Part shown: piece by piece, positions 48,473-57,576 of the stretch
Layout of the letters: each line of letters opens with the position of its first letter
How positions within the stretch are numbered: the first letter of the stretch is position 1
NCBI RefSeq assembly: GCF_004011505.1
Contig: NZ_SAUN01000001.1
Span: 496,001-560,000 of the forward strand
Reading direction: 5' to 3'
Length of the DNA stretch: 64,000 bases
Origin: Nonomuraea polychroma
GTDB lineage: Bacteria; Actinomycetota; Actinomycetes; Streptosporangiales; Streptosporangiaceae
Notes under the pieces: generated by a model
Seen by the model: the letters and a program-made list of their open reading frames with translations, nothing else
The model's database searches: none
Told to the model about the DNA's origin: nothing
Position numbers and translations under genes: made by a program

Positions 48473-48488
48473 AGACGCTGATCGGCGT

Positions 48489-48532
48489 AAAGGGTGTTCT
48501 CATCCGGAAAACCGGATGGGGGCACCCTTTTT
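48489..48532 (+). terminator. Strong intrinsic terminator 70 bases upstream of a lipoprotein gene
   Basis: A 19-bp stem (AAAGGGTGTTCTCATCCGG with its complement, allowing three G-U pairs) closes on an AAAA loop and ends in five T. The stop of the nearest upstream gene is 400 bases away, so it terminates some other transcript, or attenuates read-through into the lipoprotein gene at 48602. Confidence 0.9.
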
Positions 48533-48601
48533 GCGTGTTGGTGGGAGCTCCGATGGATTGGTGCATTAATCGGCGGGGGAGGCTTCGCGCCAGGGGGGAT
48601 C

Positions 48602-49234
48602 ATGAGACGAAGACAGGGGACCATCGCCTGCGCTCTGCTTGCCTGCACCCTGGCGGGATGCGGCGGCGAAGGCGCGGAGAGCTTCATCGACCCGAGCGCC
48701 ATGGCCCAGCTGCGCGAGGCGGTCAGCAAGAAGCCGCCGATGCCTGACGGGTTCACAGCCCGGCCGGAGCAGGCGTGGCGGATGCCGTTCGGCCCCGCGG
48801 ACCAGAACTGCCGGGCGCTGCTCGAACCGGCAGGCGGGCACGCTCCCACGCACGCGCTGACCGCCCAGGCGGCGGTCAGCTTCCAGGGGGACAGGCTGGG
48901 CGAGCAGGCTGGGGTCGGCCTGGCCAAGTACGCGGGCGAGGAGGCCGAGGAGCACCTCGACGCGCTGGCCAGGGCACGGGCGGCGTGCCGGGAGGTACGC
49001 ACCTCCACCGGCACCGATCTGCGGCTGCACGAGCTGCCGGTCGAAGACGTCGGCGACGAGGCCGTGGCGGCACGGCTGCAGGGCCGGTTGCACGGCTACC
49101 CGTACGCGCTCGACGTCGTGCTCTCCCGGGTGGGCGACACGATCGTGTCAGTGGTGCACACCGGCATGAACGACGTGGACAGCACCCGCACGCGCAAGGT
49201 GGTCGCGGCGGCCTTGGCCATGGCCGGCGAATAA
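48602..49234 (+). CDS. Uncharacterised lipoprotein
   Basis: A 210-residue predicted lipoprotein. Signal peptide RRRQGTIACALLACTLAGC ends in a lipobox with Cys20. The mature domain has one further Cys pair (QNCRALLEPAG and AACREVRT) and a C-terminal beta-rich DVVLSRVGDTIVSVVHTG, a fold seen in PknH-sensor-like or LpqN-like actinobacterial proteins, but I cannot assign a family firmly. ATG 48602 has GGGGGG upstream; the longer frame would cross the terminator. It lies between the corC-like and cdd-like genes, usually adjacent. Confidence 0.8.
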   Translation: MRRRQGTIACALLACTLAGCGGEGAESFIDPSAMAQLREAVSKKPPMPDGFTARPEQAWRMPFGPADQNCRALLEPAGGHAPTHALTAQAAVSFQGDRLGEQAGVGLAKYAGEEAEEHLDALARARAACREVRTSTGTDLRLHELPVEDVGDEAVAARLQGRLHGYPYALDVVLSRVGDTIVSVVHTGMNDVDSTRTRKVVAAALAMAGE

Positions 49235-49238
49235 CCTA

Positions 49239-49562
49239 GTGCCCGTGACTCTCGATCCTGAAGACAGCAAGATCATCACGTTGGCCCGGGCGGCAAGGGC
49301 ACGTAGCGGCACGGCCGAAGGGGCCGCGGTGCGCGACGAGACCGGGCGCACCTACTCGGCGACCAACGTGGCACTCGCCTCGCTCACGCTGTCGGCGGTG
49401 CAGGTGGCGGTGGCCATGGCGATCTCCAGCGGCGCGCGTTCTCTGGAGGCGGTCGCGCTCGTGACCGAGGGCGAGCCGGGCCCCGACGACGCGGCCGTGG
49501 CCGCGGAGCTGGGCGTCAAATCGCTGCTCGTGGCGGGCCCCGACGGCACGCTGCGGGGCTGA
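49239..49562 (+). CDS. Cytidine-deaminase-like protein lacking zinc ligands
   Basis: A 107-residue protein aligned with the cytidine deaminase fold: GAAVRDETGRTYSATNVAL corresponds to the substrate-binding N-terminal block. Where active enzymes have CAE, this has SAV (LTLSAVQVAVAM), and where they have PCxxC it has GPDDA. Both zinc ligand sites are therefore missing, and deamination is unlikely. A gene of this kind commonly lies just before era in actinobacteria. Start GTG 49239 or 49245. Confidence 0.8.
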   Translation: MPVTLDPEDSKIITLARAARARSGTAEGAAVRDETGRTYSATNVALASLTLSAVQVAVAMAISSGARSLEAVALVTEGEPGPDDAAVAAELGVKSLLVAGPDGTLRG

Positions 49563-49563
49563 C

Positions 49564-50040
49564 ATGCCGATGTCGCCGTTCCTGGCCAGGTTGCGGGAGA
49601 AGGTCGGCTCCGAGTTGCTCATGCTGCCGTCGGTGGCCGGCTACGTGTTCGACGACGCGGGCCGGCTGCTGGTGGCCCGCCACGGCGACGTCGGGCTCTG
49701 GGCGGCGCCGGGCGGCGGCATCGACCCCGACGAGCGCCCGCAGGACGCCGTGGTCAGGGAGCTTCAGGAGGAGCTCGGCATCGAGATCGAGGTACGCGGG
49801 CTGATCGGCGTCTACGGAGGCCCCGAGTTCCGCACCCAATACCCGAACGGCCACCAGTGCGGCTACGTCATCGCCGTCTACGGATGTGCGCTCGTCTCGG
49901 GTGTGCCCGAGCCCGACGGAGACGAGATCACCGGTTACCGATGGGTGACCGAGAAGGAGCTCGGCGAGCTGCGCACGACCGTCTGGACGCCGCTCGTGGC
50001 GCCCGAGGCGTTCACCTGGTGGCGTGAACACGCCTGTTGA
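49564..50040 (+). CDS. NUDIX hydrolase
   Basis: A 158-residue NUDIX protein. The Nudix box is complete: GGIDPDERPQDAVVRELQEEL plus GI, matching Gx5Ex7REUxEExGU at about residues 51-74. It probably hydrolyses a nucleoside diphosphate derivative; the substrate is not evident. ATG 49564 is one base after the upstream stop. Its insertion between the cdd-like gene and era appears to be an extra element in the block. Confidence 0.9.
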   Translation: MPMSPFLARLREKVGSELLMLPSVAGYVFDDAGRLLVARHGDVGLWAAPGGGIDPDERPQDAVVRELQEELGIEIEVRGLIGVYGGPEFRTQYPNGHQCGYVIAVYGCALVSGVPEPDGDEITGYRWVTEKELGELRTTVWTPLVAPEAFTWWREHAC

Positions 50041-50049
50041 TGGGACAGA

Positions 50050-50967
50050 ATGCAGAATGTGACTTCGCCAGACAGCCATCGCGCCGGATTCGCCTGCTTC
50101 GTGGGGAGGCCGAACGTCGGCAAGTCCACGCTGATGAACGCCCTGGTCGGCACCAAGATCGCGATCACCTCCTCCAAACCGCAGACCACCCGGCGGGCCA
50201 TCAGGGGCATCGTGCACCGCCCCGACGCGCAGCTCGTCATCGTGGACACGCCGGGCCTGCACCGGCCGCGCACGCTGCTCGGCGAGCGGCTCGACAGCCT
50301 GGTGTTGTCGACGCTCACCGAGGTGGACGTGATCGGTTTCTGCGTGCCGGCCAACGAGCCGATCGGCAAGGGCGACCGGTTCATCGCCGACAAGCTGTCC
50401 GCGGTGAAGAAGACGCCCGTCGTGGCCGTGGTGACCAAGTGCGACCTGGCCTCCAAGGAGCGGATCGCCGAGCAGTTGCTGGCGGTGTCGGAGGTGGCGG
50501 AGTTCGCCGCGATCGTGCCGGTGTCGGCGCAGTCGGGCGAGCAGCTCGACGTGGTGGCGGACGTGCTGATCGAGCACCTGCCGGAGTCGCCGCCGCTCTA
50601 TGAAGGCGGGCAGCTCACCGACGAGCCGGAGCAGGTGCTGGTCGCGGAGCTGATCAGGGAGGCGTCGCTGGAGGGTGTGCGCGACGAGCTGCCGCACTCC
50701 ATCGCCGTGGTGGTCGACGAGATGTTGCCCCGCGACGGGCGTGACGACCTGCTGGACATCTACGCGCACCTCTTCGTGGAGCGGCCGTCGCAGAAGGCGA
50801 TCATCATCGGGCACAAGGGGGAGCGGCTGCGCGACGTCGGCACCAGGGCCCGCAAGCAGATCGAGGCGCTGCTGGGCACGCGCGTCTATCTGGACCTGCG
50901 GATCAGCGTGCTCAAGGACTGGCAGCGCGACCCCAAGCAGCTGCGGCGGCTGGGCTTCTACGACTGA
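50050..50967 (+). CDS. era: GTPase Era
   Basis: A 305-residue essential GTPase that helps mature 16S rRNA and the 30S subunit. G1 GRPNVGKST (about 19-27), switch I TTRRAIRG, G3 DTPGLHRPR, G4 TKCDL, and a C-terminal KH domain with IIIGHKGERLRDVGTRAR are all visible. Start ATG 50050. It overlaps the oppositely oriented membrane protein gene tail to tail by ten bases. Confidence 0.96.
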   Translation: MQNVTSPDSHRAGFACFVGRPNVGKSTLMNALVGTKIAITSSKPQTTRRAIRGIVHRPDAQLVIVDTPGLHRPRTLLGERLDSLVLSTLTEVDVIGFCVPANEPIGKGDRFIADKLSAVKKTPVVAVVTKCDLASKERIAEQLLAVSEVAEFAAIVPVSAQSGEQLDVVADVLIEHLPESPPLYEGGQLTDEPEQVLVAELIREASLEGVRDELPHSIAVVVDEMLPRDGRDDLLDIYAHLFVERPSQKAIIIGHKGERLRDVGTRARKQIEALLGTRVYLDLRISVLKDWQRDPKQLRRLGFYD

Positions 50968-51434
50968 CGCGGGCGCGCCCGGCGGAACAACGCGAGGACC
51001 GAGAGCACCACGACCCCGAGCGAGCACGCCAGCGCCGCGAACCAGCCGAGCCTGATCACCGGCGCGACCGACAGCAGCCCCAGGTCGACGGATATCCGGT
51101 CCTGCACGCCGCTGCCCTCGGTCACGAACATGACCACCGCCAGCACGGCCACCGCGCCCGGGATGACAGCCAAGGCGGCGAGCCTCGGATGCGCGAACAG
51201 CCCGGCCAGGCCGCACGCCAGTGCCGCCAGCCCCGCCACCATCGTGTAGACGCCGAACACGTCGTCGATGCCCCGCACGTCGGCGGCCACTCCGCCGCCG
51301 ATCAGGCCGATCTTCGCCTCCAGGCCCGCCCAGGGCAGGACCGCGCAGAACACCAGGAGCGCCCCGGCGACGGCCACGGCCAGCGCGTGGCCGCGACGGG
51401 TGCCGGGCGGCGCGGGCTTGAGGTCTTCGGCCAC
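50958..51434 (-). CDS. Four-helix membrane protein downstream of ureD
   Basis: About 158 residues with four hydrophobic segments: ALAVAVAGALLVFCAVLPWAG, YTMVAGLAALACGLAGLF, LAALAVIPGAVAVLAVVMFV and LGWFAALACSLGVVVLSVLAL. I do not recognise the family. Start GTG 51434, four bases after the ureD stop, so it is probably the last gene of the urease operon; an ATG at 51494 inside ureD is an alternative. A link to urease (for example nickel or urea handling) is only suggested by position. Confidence 0.7.
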   Translation of the reverse strand: MAEDLKPAPPGTRRGHALAVAVAGALLVFCAVLPWAGLEAKIGLIGGGVAADVRGIDDVFGVYTMVAGLAALACGLAGLFAHPRLAALAVIPGAVAVLAVVMFVTEGSGVQDRISVDLGLLSVAPVIRLGWFAALACSLGVVVLSVLALFRRARPRQS

Positions 51435-51438
51435 ACGA

Positions 51439-52347
51439 TCACTGTATGCCGGGGCCGTCCGCCGGGCCACCGTACGCAACGGAGTCATCACCATCGACGC
51501 AAGCTGCTCTTTCCCCCCATTCCAGGCGTGAACGCAGCTCCACGGCGTCGCCGGCCAGGGCCGACACCAGCGTGCCCGACGCCGCCAGGGGCAGGACCGC
51601 GACCCCGTCGGCCACGAGCGGTTCCTTGGCCGTGGCCGTGAGAAACGTGGTGCCGACGCAGCGGGCCGCGCCGAAAACGGCCGGTGAGGCGTCGAGCGCC
51701 GGGTCGCCCACGGTGAACTCCTGCCGGAGCACCGGGCGGCCGGCGCAGGTGACGTCGAAGCGGGCGTGGCAGCGGCCCGGCTCCTCGCCGTACCGGCCGA
51801 AGACGATCTCCTCGCGCCACAGCACGCTCGCGTCCGGCTCCAGGGCGAGCCGGACGATCAGGCGATGCTCGCAGCCGGTGGCGAGCACCGTCGGCTCGGG
51901 GGCGAAGCGCAGGGTCGCGCCCGCGCCCACCCGGGCGGTGATCAGCATCTCGGACTCGCCCTCGCCCGGCAGGACCAGCGTGCTCGCCACCGAGCCCAGC
52001 TCCAGGGTGGTACGGGGGGCGACGTCCACGTCCAGCGCCAATCGGTCGCCACCGAGCGGGCCGGCCGCCGTCGAGACGAGGTGGACGGTGGACGGGCCGG
52101 TCTGGCGCAGCGTCAGCGGCGGATCCGAGGCCATCCGGCTGACCATGGTCCTGCCGTCCGCCGACAGCGTGGTGGCCACGGCGGCACACGCCCGCATCGC
52201 CCTACGCCCGCCCCGCCCGGCTGGCGATCCGCCGGCACCCGCAGGGCGGGCATGCCCGGCGGACCGCGTGGTCGCGTCTGCTCCGGTCGCTGCGGCGAGC
52301 CCCGTGCGCTCGCCGGACCCGGTGGGGCCGGTGGGTGCGGGAGGCAT
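51439..52347 (-). CDS. ureD: Urease accessory protein UreD
   Basis: A 302-residue UreD (UreH) protein, the scaffold that joins UreF and UreG to apo-urease for nickel insertion. The blocks GPLGGDRLALDVDVAP, GEGESEMLITARVG, ATLRFAPEPTVLATGC and SVLWREEIVFGRYGE match the family. The first 45 residues are low-complexity Ala/Gly/Thr/Arg and diverged. ATG 52347 overlaps the ureG stop by one base (TAATG). Confidence 0.9.
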   Translation of the reverse strand: MPPAPTGPTGSGERTGLAAATGADATTRSAGHARPAGAGGSPAGRGGRRAMRACAAVATTLSADGRTMVSRMASDPPLTLRQTGPSTVHLVSTAAGPLGGDRLALDVDVAPRTTLELGSVASTLVLPGEGESEMLITARVGAGATLRFAPEPTVLATGCEHRLIVRLALEPDASVLWREEIVFGRYGEEPGRCHARFDVTCAGRPVLRQEFTVGDPALDASPAVFGAARCVGTTFLTATAKEPLVADGVAVLPLAASGTLVSALAGDAVELRSRLEWGERAACVDGDDSVAYGGPADGPGIQ

Positions 52348-53021
52348 TACGAGACGGCGGTCGCGTGGGCGTGGGACCAGGCCGTCACCCGTTCGGAGAC
52401 CCAGTCGGCGACGGCGGCGGCAGTGGAGTCCTGCCGGATCGACGTGAACAGCACCGGCCGCGCCCCGCGTACCTTCGCCGCGTCGCGGGCCATCACCCCC
52501 AGGTCGGCGCCCACCATCGGGGCCAGGTCGGTCTTGTTGATCACCAGCAGGTCCGCCGTCGTGACCCCGGGACCGCCCTTGCGCGGCACCTTGTCACCAC
52601 CCGACACGTCCAGGACGAAGATCTGCTCGTCCGCCAGCCCCCGGCTGAACGTCGCCGTCAGGTTGTCGCCGCCGCTCTCCACGATCACCAGGTCCAGCGG
52701 CCCGAAACGGTGCTCCAGGGTCTCGACGGCGTCGAGGTTGGCGGCGATGTCGTCGCGGATCGCGGTGTGCGGGCAGCAGCCGGTCTCGACGGCCATGATG
52801 CGCTCGGGGTCGAGCACACCGGCCCGGCGCAGGAAGTCGGCGTCCTCGGTGGTGTAGATGTCGTTGGTCACCACGCCGAGGGACAGCGACGGGCCCAGCG
52901 TCCGGCACAGCGCGGCCACCAGGGCCGTCTTGCCGCTGCCCACCGGGCCGCCCACGCCGAGCCGCAACGCGCGGCCGCGGCCGTCGGGTGCGTGGTGATG
53001 GTCGTCGTGATTGGCTCCCAT
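52347..53021 (-). CDS. ureG: Urease accessory GTPase UreG
   Basis: A 224-residue SIMIBI GTPase that delivers nickel to urease. A short His-rich N-terminus (HDDHHH) precedes the P-loop [12 protein letters not shown] (about 24), and [13 protein letters not shown] is the metal-binding Cys-Pro-His region. [22 protein letters not shown] and INKTDLAP complete the family pattern. It lies 13 bases after ureF and overlaps ureD. Confidence 0.96.
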   Translation of the reverse strand: MGANHDDHHHAPDGRGRALRLGVGGPVGSGKTALVAALCRTLGPSLSLGVVTNDIYTTEDADFLRRAGVLDPERIMAVETGCCPHTAIRDDIAANLDAVETLEHRFGPLDLVIVESGGDNLTATFSRGLADEQIFVLDVSGGDKVPRKGGPGVTTADLLVINKTDLAPMVGADLGVMARDAAKVRGARPVLFTSIRQDSTAAAVADWVSERVTAWSHAHATAVS

Positions 53022-53034
53022 GTCGGGGTCCTTC

Positions 53035-53823
53035 CTATGAGACGAACAGCCTGACCTCGGCCTGAGCGTGCTGCTCGGCCAGAAGGTCCAGTGCTGGTGC
53101 TGAGTACGCGGGCAACGCCTCCCATTGGGGGGCGAGCTGGGGTGCCGGGTGCGCGTTCGTGGCCGCGAAGTGGCCTTGGGCGGCCACGGCGGTGAGATCG
53201 GGCGTGAAGGCGGCCAGCAGCGCGTGCACGGCGACCGGGTCCAGGCCCAGCAGCCGCACCGCCGCCGTGGCCGGGCCGCTGACCGCGTGGTACGCCGCCG
53301 CCATGGCCGCCTCCTCGGGCGCGGCCCCCGCCGCGTGCGCGGCCACGCCGAGTGCGATCGGGTGGTGCGGATGTGGGACGGCCTGCGCCAGGTCGTTCAG
53401 CACGTTGGACGGCCACACACGCCGGGCGACCCGGAGGAGCAGCCTGCCCTGGGTTCTGGAGGCGTCCCGCTGGGCCGGTGAGGCGGTCCGCGCGTCCACC
53501 TCCTCATCGAGCCGCACCCAGGGCGACTCGTCCGCGCCGCCGGCGGATTGCGCGGTGCCGGCGGCCGGGCGGGTGGCCCCCGCGTCCGGCCGGGCGGTGC
53601 CCGGGGCTGGGCGGGTGGGCGTACCGGAGGCCTGGAGGGCGGCGGCGGCTGTGAGGGCGGCGGCGAGGGTGCCGGACGTGTGGAGGCGCCCCCGAAGGAA
53701 GCGGTCCAGCGACGGCACGTCATGCACCGCCCCCGACGCGACGGCGCGTTCGACCCCGCCCGAGTGGGCGTGGCCGCCGGCCGGCAGGCGGGAGTCGGCG
53801 ATAAGGAGCAGGGCCGGGTTCAT
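53035..53823 (-). CDS. ureF: Urease accessory protein UreF (with internal repeat)
   Basis: A 262-residue UreF, the activator bridging UreD and UreG. It opens [21 protein letters not shown], the family's hallmark, and ends with [16 protein letters not shown]. Residues 65-100 are an Ala/Gly/Thr/Arg/Pro insertion of four seven-residue units absent from most UreF proteins (usually about 225 residues). It is 27 bases after ureC. Start ATG 53823. Confidence 0.92.
   Translation of the reverse strand: MNPALLLIADSRLPAGGHAHSGGVERAVASGAVHDVPSLDRFLRGRLHTSGTLAAALTAAAALQASGTPTRPAPGTARPDAGATRPAAGTAQSAGGADESPWVRLDEEVDARTASPAQRDASRTQGRLLLRVARRVWPSNVLNDLAQAVPHPHHPIALGVAAHAAGAAPEEAAMAAAYHAVSGPATAAVRLLGLDPVAVHALLAAFTPDLTAVAAQGHFAATNAHPAPQLAPQWEALPAYSAPALDLLAEQHAQAEVRLFVS
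53524..53625 (-). repeat. In-frame 21-bp degenerate repeat in ureF
   Basis: Four units of seven residues ([28 protein letters not shown]) lie in the loop after the first helices of UreF. They are diverged at DNA level, so the expansion is older than those in comEA and comEC. Confidence 0.65.
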
Positions 53824-53850
53824 CAGATCAAATACATCGCATCTCGCTGG

Positions 53851-55569
53851 TCAGAACAGGAAGTAACGCTGTGCCATGGGCAGGCTGGCGGCGGGAGCCG
53901 GCTCGATGAGGTCGCCGTCGATGCGGACCTCGAACGTGTCGGGCGCCACCTCGATCCTGGGCAGGGCGTCGTTGAGGGGCATCGAGGACTTGCCACGCCG
54001 GCGTACGTCCGCGACCGGGACCAGCCGCCGGCGCACGTCCAGCCGGTCGGCGAGCCCCGAGTCCAGGGCGAGCGGCGCGACGAAGTGCAGCGAGGTGGCC
54101 GCGGCCGTGACCGGCGAGGCGCCGAACATGGGCCGGGGCAGCACCGGCTGCGGCGTCGGGATGGAGGCGTTGGCGTCACCCATCTGGGCCCAGGCCACCA
54201 CGCCGCCCTTGAGCACCAGGTCCGGCTTGACGCCGAAGAAGGCGGGGTCCCAGAGGACGAGGTCGGCGAGCTTGCCGCGTTCGACGGAGCCGACCTCGGA
54301 GTCCAGGCCGTGGGCGATGGCCGGGCAGATCGTATATTTCGCGACGTAGCGGCGAGCGCGGAGGTTGTCGGCGGGGCCTGACCCCAGAGCGCCGCGCCGG
54401 GCCTTCATCACGTGGGCCGTCTGCCACGTACGGATGATCGTCTCGCCGATCCGCCCCATGGCCTGCGAGTCCGAGCCGATCATCGAGATCGCGCCCATGT
54501 CGTGCAGCACGTCCTCGGCGGCCATCGTCGACGGCCGGATGCGCGACTCGGCGAAGGCCAGATCCTCCGGGATCGACGGGTTGAGGTGGTGGCACACCAT
54601 CAGCATGTCGAGGTGCTCGTCGAGCGTGTTGACGGTGTGCGGCCTGGTCGGGTTGGTGGAGGACGGCAGCACGTTCGAGTACGCGGCGACGCGGATGATG
54701 TCGGGCGCGTGCCCGCCGCCCGCCCCTTCGGTGTGGTACGCGTGGATCATCCGATCGCCGATGGCCTTGAGCGTCGACTCGACGAACCCGGCCTCGTTGA
54801 GCGTGTCGGTGTGGATCGTCACCTGCACGCCGGACGCGTCGGCCACGCTCAGGCAGGCGTCGATGGCGGCCGGCGTGGTGCCCCAGTCCTCGTGCAGCTT
54901 GAAGCCCGAGGCCCCGGCCCTGAGCTGCTCCAGCAGCCCTTCGCCGCTGACCGTGTTGCCCTTGCCGAGCAGCGCGAAGTTCAGCGGGTACGCGTCCAGC
55001 GACTCCAGCATGCGGCCCAGATACCACGTCCCGGTGACGGTCGTGGCCTTGGTGCCTTCGACGGGTCCGGTGCCGCCCCCGACGATCGTGGTGACACCGG
55101 ACCCGATGGCCTCGTCGAGCAGTTGCGGGCAGATCAGGTGGACGTGCGAGTCGACGGCCCCGGCGGTGAGGATCTTGCCGTTGCCTGCCAGCACCTCCGT
55201 GGAGGGCCCGATGACGATGTCCACGCCGTTCATCGTGTCCGGGTTGCCGGCCTTGCCGATGGCGTGGATGCGGCCGTCGACGATGCCGACGTCGGCCTTG
55301 ACCACACCCCAGTGATCGAGGATGACGACACCCGTGATGACCAGGTCGACCGCGCCTTCGGCCCGGGTGGCCAGGCCCTGCCCCATGGACTCGCGGATGA
55401 CCTTGCCGCCGCCGAAGACGGCCTCGTCGCCGGGACCGGCGGGTCCGATCGACAGGTCCTGGGTGACCTCGATGAACAGGTCGGTGTCGGCCAGCCTGAT
55501 CTGGTCGCCGGTGGTGGGTCCGTAGAGCGCCGCGTAGCGGGCGCGTGAGATCCGAGCTCCGTCAGTCAT
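53851..55569 (-). CDS. ureC: Urease alpha subunit
   Basis: A 572-residue catalytic subunit hydrolysing urea to ammonia and carbon dioxide. Nickel ligands H142 and H144 are in [10 protein letters not shown]. The carbamylated Lys224 is in GFKLHEDWG, further His ligands are near [11 protein letters not shown] and [14 protein letters not shown], the flap contains MVCHHLNP, and the Asp ligand is in GSDSQAMGR (about 368). All catalytic residues are present. ATG 55569 overlaps the ureB end by eight bases. Confidence 0.97.
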   Translation of the reverse strand: MTDGARISRARYAALYGPTTGDQIRLADTDLFIEVTQDLSIGPAGPGDEAVFGGGKVIRESMGQGLATRAEGAVDLVITGVVILDHWGVVKADVGIVDGRIHAIGKAGNPDTMNGVDIVIGPSTEVLAGNGKILTAGAVDSHVHLICPQLLDEAIGSGVTTIVGGGTGPVEGTKATTVTGTWYLGRMLESLDAYPLNFALLGKGNTVSGEGLLEQLRAGASGFKLHEDWGTTPAAIDACLSVADASGVQVTIHTDTLNEAGFVESTLKAIGDRMIHAYHTEGAGGGHAPDIIRVAAYSNVLPSSTNPTRPHTVNTLDEHLDMLMVCHHLNPSIPEDLAFAESRIRPSTMAAEDVLHDMGAISMIGSDSQAMGRIGETIIRTWQTAHVMKARRGALGSGPADNLRARRYVAKYTICPAIAHGLDSEVGSVERGKLADLVLWDPAFFGVKPDLVLKGGVVAWAQMGDANASIPTPQPVLPRPMFGASPVTAAATSLHFVAPLALDSGLADRLDVRRRLVPVADVRRRGKSSMPLNDALPRIEVAPDTFEVRIDGDLIEPAPAASLPMAQRYFLF

Positions 55570-55873
55570 CGAGCGGTCCTGCCCACTCCGGCCGCAGCCC
55601 CGGGACCACCCGGTTGCCGGCCAGCGGCACCAGCGTCACGTCCCGTTCCACGCCGGGCTCGAACCTGACCGCGGTGCCCGCCGGCACGTCGAGCCGCATG
55701 CCCCAGACCGCCTTCCTGTCGAACTCCAGCCCCGGGTTGGCGGCCGCGAAGTGGTAGTGCGACCCCACCTGGATCGGCCGGTCCGCCGTGTTGACCACCC
55801 GCACCGTCACCCGCTCGCGCCCGGGGTTGAGCGTGAGCGAGCCGTCGGGGTGCACGTATTCGCCCGGGATCAC
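55562..55873 (-). CDS. ureB: Urease beta subunit
   Basis: A 103-residue structural subunit. It opens [15 protein letters not shown] and has [21 protein letters not shown] and [20 protein letters not shown], all family hallmarks. GTG 55873 overlaps the ureA stop (GTGA), which decides the start although the frame is open upstream. It is a separate protein, as in most bacteria, not fused to UreA. Confidence 0.96.
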   Translation of the reverse strand: MIPGEYVHPDGSLTLNPGRERVTVRVVNTADRPIQVGSHYHFAAANPGLEFDRKAVWGMRLDVPAGTAVRFEPGVERDVTLVPLAGNRVVPGLRPEWAGPLDD

Positions 55874-56172
55874 GGGATCGGCCTGTGCACGGTCACCAGC
55901 TTCGTGCCGTCCGGGAACGTGGCTTCGATCTGCACGCTCTCCAGCATTTCCGGCACCCCCTCCATGACGTCGGCCCGGCCGAGCACGGACCGCCCGGCCT
56001 CCATGAGCTCGGCCACGGTACGCCCGTCCCTGGCGCCCTCCATGAGGAATGACGCGATGATGGCGGTAGCCTCGGGGTGGTTGAGCCGCAGGCCTCTGGC
56101 CTGCCGCTCGCGCGCCACCCCGGCGGCGACGTGGATGAGCAGCCGCTCCTGCTCGTGTGAGGTAAGCCGCAT
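55870..56172 (-). CDS. ureA: Urease gamma subunit
   Basis: A 100-residue structural subunit: it opens [20 protein letters not shown] and ends with [22 protein letters not shown] sequence ([19 protein letters not shown]). It heads the ureA-B-C-F-G-D operon; no ureE is present in the window. Its promoter region faces the urtA promoter across 198 bases containing GlnR-like half-sites. Start ATG 56172. Confidence 0.96.
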   Translation of the reverse strand: MRLTSHEQERLLIHVAAGVARERQARGLRLNHPEATAIIASFLMEGARDGRTVAELMEAGRSVLGRADVMEGVPEMLESVQIEATFPDGTKLVTVHRPIP

Positions 56173-56194
56173 GGCCGGACCATAGGAACCGGCC

Positions 56195-56232
56195 GTTTCC
56201 TGACTGTTGCCGGGTGATGTCGTGTTGGTTTC
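56195..56232. promoter_or_regulatory. Candidate GlnR box near ureA
   Basis: Four five-base half-sites repeat every 11 bases: GTTTC (56195), GTTGC (56206), ATGTC (56217), GTTTC (56228). On the minus strand these read GAAAC, GACAT, GCAAC, GAAAC, matching the GNAAC half of the GlnR consensus in three of four. GlnR controls urease genes in Streptomyces. The phasing is seen; the identity is inferred. Confidence 0.5.
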
Positions 56233-56272
56233 GCCCTGCGGCCAACGGCCTCATACCGGATTAAGTGCATTT

Positions 56273-56299
56273 GTGAATGGTTGGCAATGACGTCTTAAC
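56273..56299. promoter_or_regulatory. Candidate GlnR box near urtA
   Basis: GTGAA (56273), six bases, GCAAT (56284), six bases, TTAAC (56295). The first two match GTNAC-n6-GNAAC at eight positions of ten (counting the N positions) and the third half-site keeps the 11-bp phase. It lies about 70 bases before the urtA start. Confidence 0.45.
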
Positions 56300-56370
56300 T
56301 CCAGGGATCTCCTAGGGAAATTCAGCGGAGTCACCTTTCTGGCAGGAACGCCCGGCAGGAAGGAACCGCT

Positions 56371-57576
56371 GTGCGCACATCTCGCGCAATCGTCTCCGCG
56401 CTCGTCCTCTTCACCCTCGCGGCCTGCGGATCCGACGCCCAACCCGCCGCCGAGTCGAACGAGATCAAGGTCGGCCTGCTCCACTCGCTCAGCGGCACGA
56501 TGGCCATCAGCGAGGTCACCGTGCGCGACGCCGAACTGCTCGCCATCGAGGAGATCAACAAGGCCGGCGGCGTGCTGGGCAAGAAGCTCGTCCCCGTGGC
56601 CGAGGACGGCGCCTCCGACTGGCCGACGTTCGCGGAGAAGGCCACCAAGCTGATCAGGCAGGACAAGGTCGCCACCGTCTTCGGCGGCTGGACCTCGGCC
56701 AGCAGAAAGGCCATGCTGCCGGTCTTCGAGCGCTACAAGGCGCTGCTGTGGTATCCGGTGCAGTACGAGGGACTGGAGAGCTCGCCGTACATCTTCTACA
56801 CCGGCGCCACCACCAACCAGCAGATCATCCCCGGCCTGGACTACCTGAAGGAACAGGGCAAGAAGAAGATCTTCCTGGTCGGCAGCGACTACGTCTTCCC
56901 GCGCACCGCCAACAAGATCATCAAAGCGTACGCGGCCGCGAACGGGATGGAGATCCTCGGCGAGGAGTACACGCCGCTCGGCCACACCGAGTACTCCACG
57001 CTGGTCAACAAGGTCACCCAGGCCAAGCCGGACGCGGTGTTCAACACCCTCAACGGCGACAGCAACGTCGCCTTCTTCAAGCAGCTCAAGAGCACCGGCG
57101 CCACCGCCGAGAGCATGCCGGTGCTGTCGGTGAGCATCGCCGAGGAGGAGGTCACCGGCATCGGCGTGGACAACATCGTCGGCCACCCGGTGGCCTGGAA
57201 CTACTACCAGACCACCGAAACCCCGGCCAACGACGCCTTCGTCAAGGCCTTCAAGGCCAAGTACGGGCAGAACAAGGTCACCTCCGACCCCATGGAGGCC
57301 GGGTACAACGCCGTCTACCTGTGGGCCGAGGCGGTCAAGAAGGCCGGCACGACCGAGGTCGAGGCCGTCAAGAAGGCCGCCCCCGGCATCGCGCTGGAAC
57401 GCCCAGAAGGCCTGGTCACCATCGACGGCGAGAACCAGCACATGTACAAGACCGCCCGCATCGGCATCATCCAGCCCGACGGCCTGATCAAGCAGGTGTG
57501 GGACTCCGGCGAGCCGATCAAGCCGGACCCGTACCTCAAGGGCTACCCGTGGGCGGCCGGGCTGGCGGCCTCCTGA
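56371..57576 (+). CDS. urtA: Urea ABC transporter substrate-binding protein
   Basis: A 401-residue lipoprotein receptor. The signal peptide ends in LAAC with Cys19. The Leu/Ile/Val-type periplasmic-binding fold follows: [46 protein letters not shown] and [15 protein letters not shown] ([11 protein letters not shown]). These are the urea/short-amide subgroup hallmarks (the GGWTSASRK and WYPVQYEG motifs). Start GTG 56371 has AGGAAGGA upstream. It overlaps urtB by one base (TGATG). Confidence 0.96.
   Translation: MRTSRAIVSALVLFTLAACGSDAQPAAESNEIKVGLLHSLSGTMAISEVTVRDAELLAIEEINKAGGVLGKKLVPVAEDGASDWPTFAEKATKLIRQDKVATVFGGWTSASRKAMLPVFERYKALLWYPVQYEGLESSPYIFYTGATTNQQIIPGLDYLKEQGKKKIFLVGSDYVFPRTANKIIKAYAAANGMEILGEEYTPLGHTEYSTLVNKVTQAKPDAVFNTLNGDSNVAFFKQLKSTGATAESMPVLSVSIAEEEVTGIGVDNIVGHPVAWNYYQTTETPANDAFVKAFKAKYGQNKVTSDPMEAGYNAVYLWAEAVKKAGTTEVEAVKKAAPGIALERPEGLVTIDGENQHMYKTARIGIIQPDGLIKQVWDSGEPIKPDPYLKGYPWAAGLAAS

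Noticed and set aside
48281..48481. Short open frames in the 520-base gap after the corC-like gene
   Set aside because: They run through hairpins and the terminator region, have no good ribosome-binding site and no similarity.
48082..48601. A tRNA or known riboswitch in the gap
   Set aside because: No cloverleaf, no T-loop GTTCRA in context, and no B12 box or other class-defining sequence was seen.
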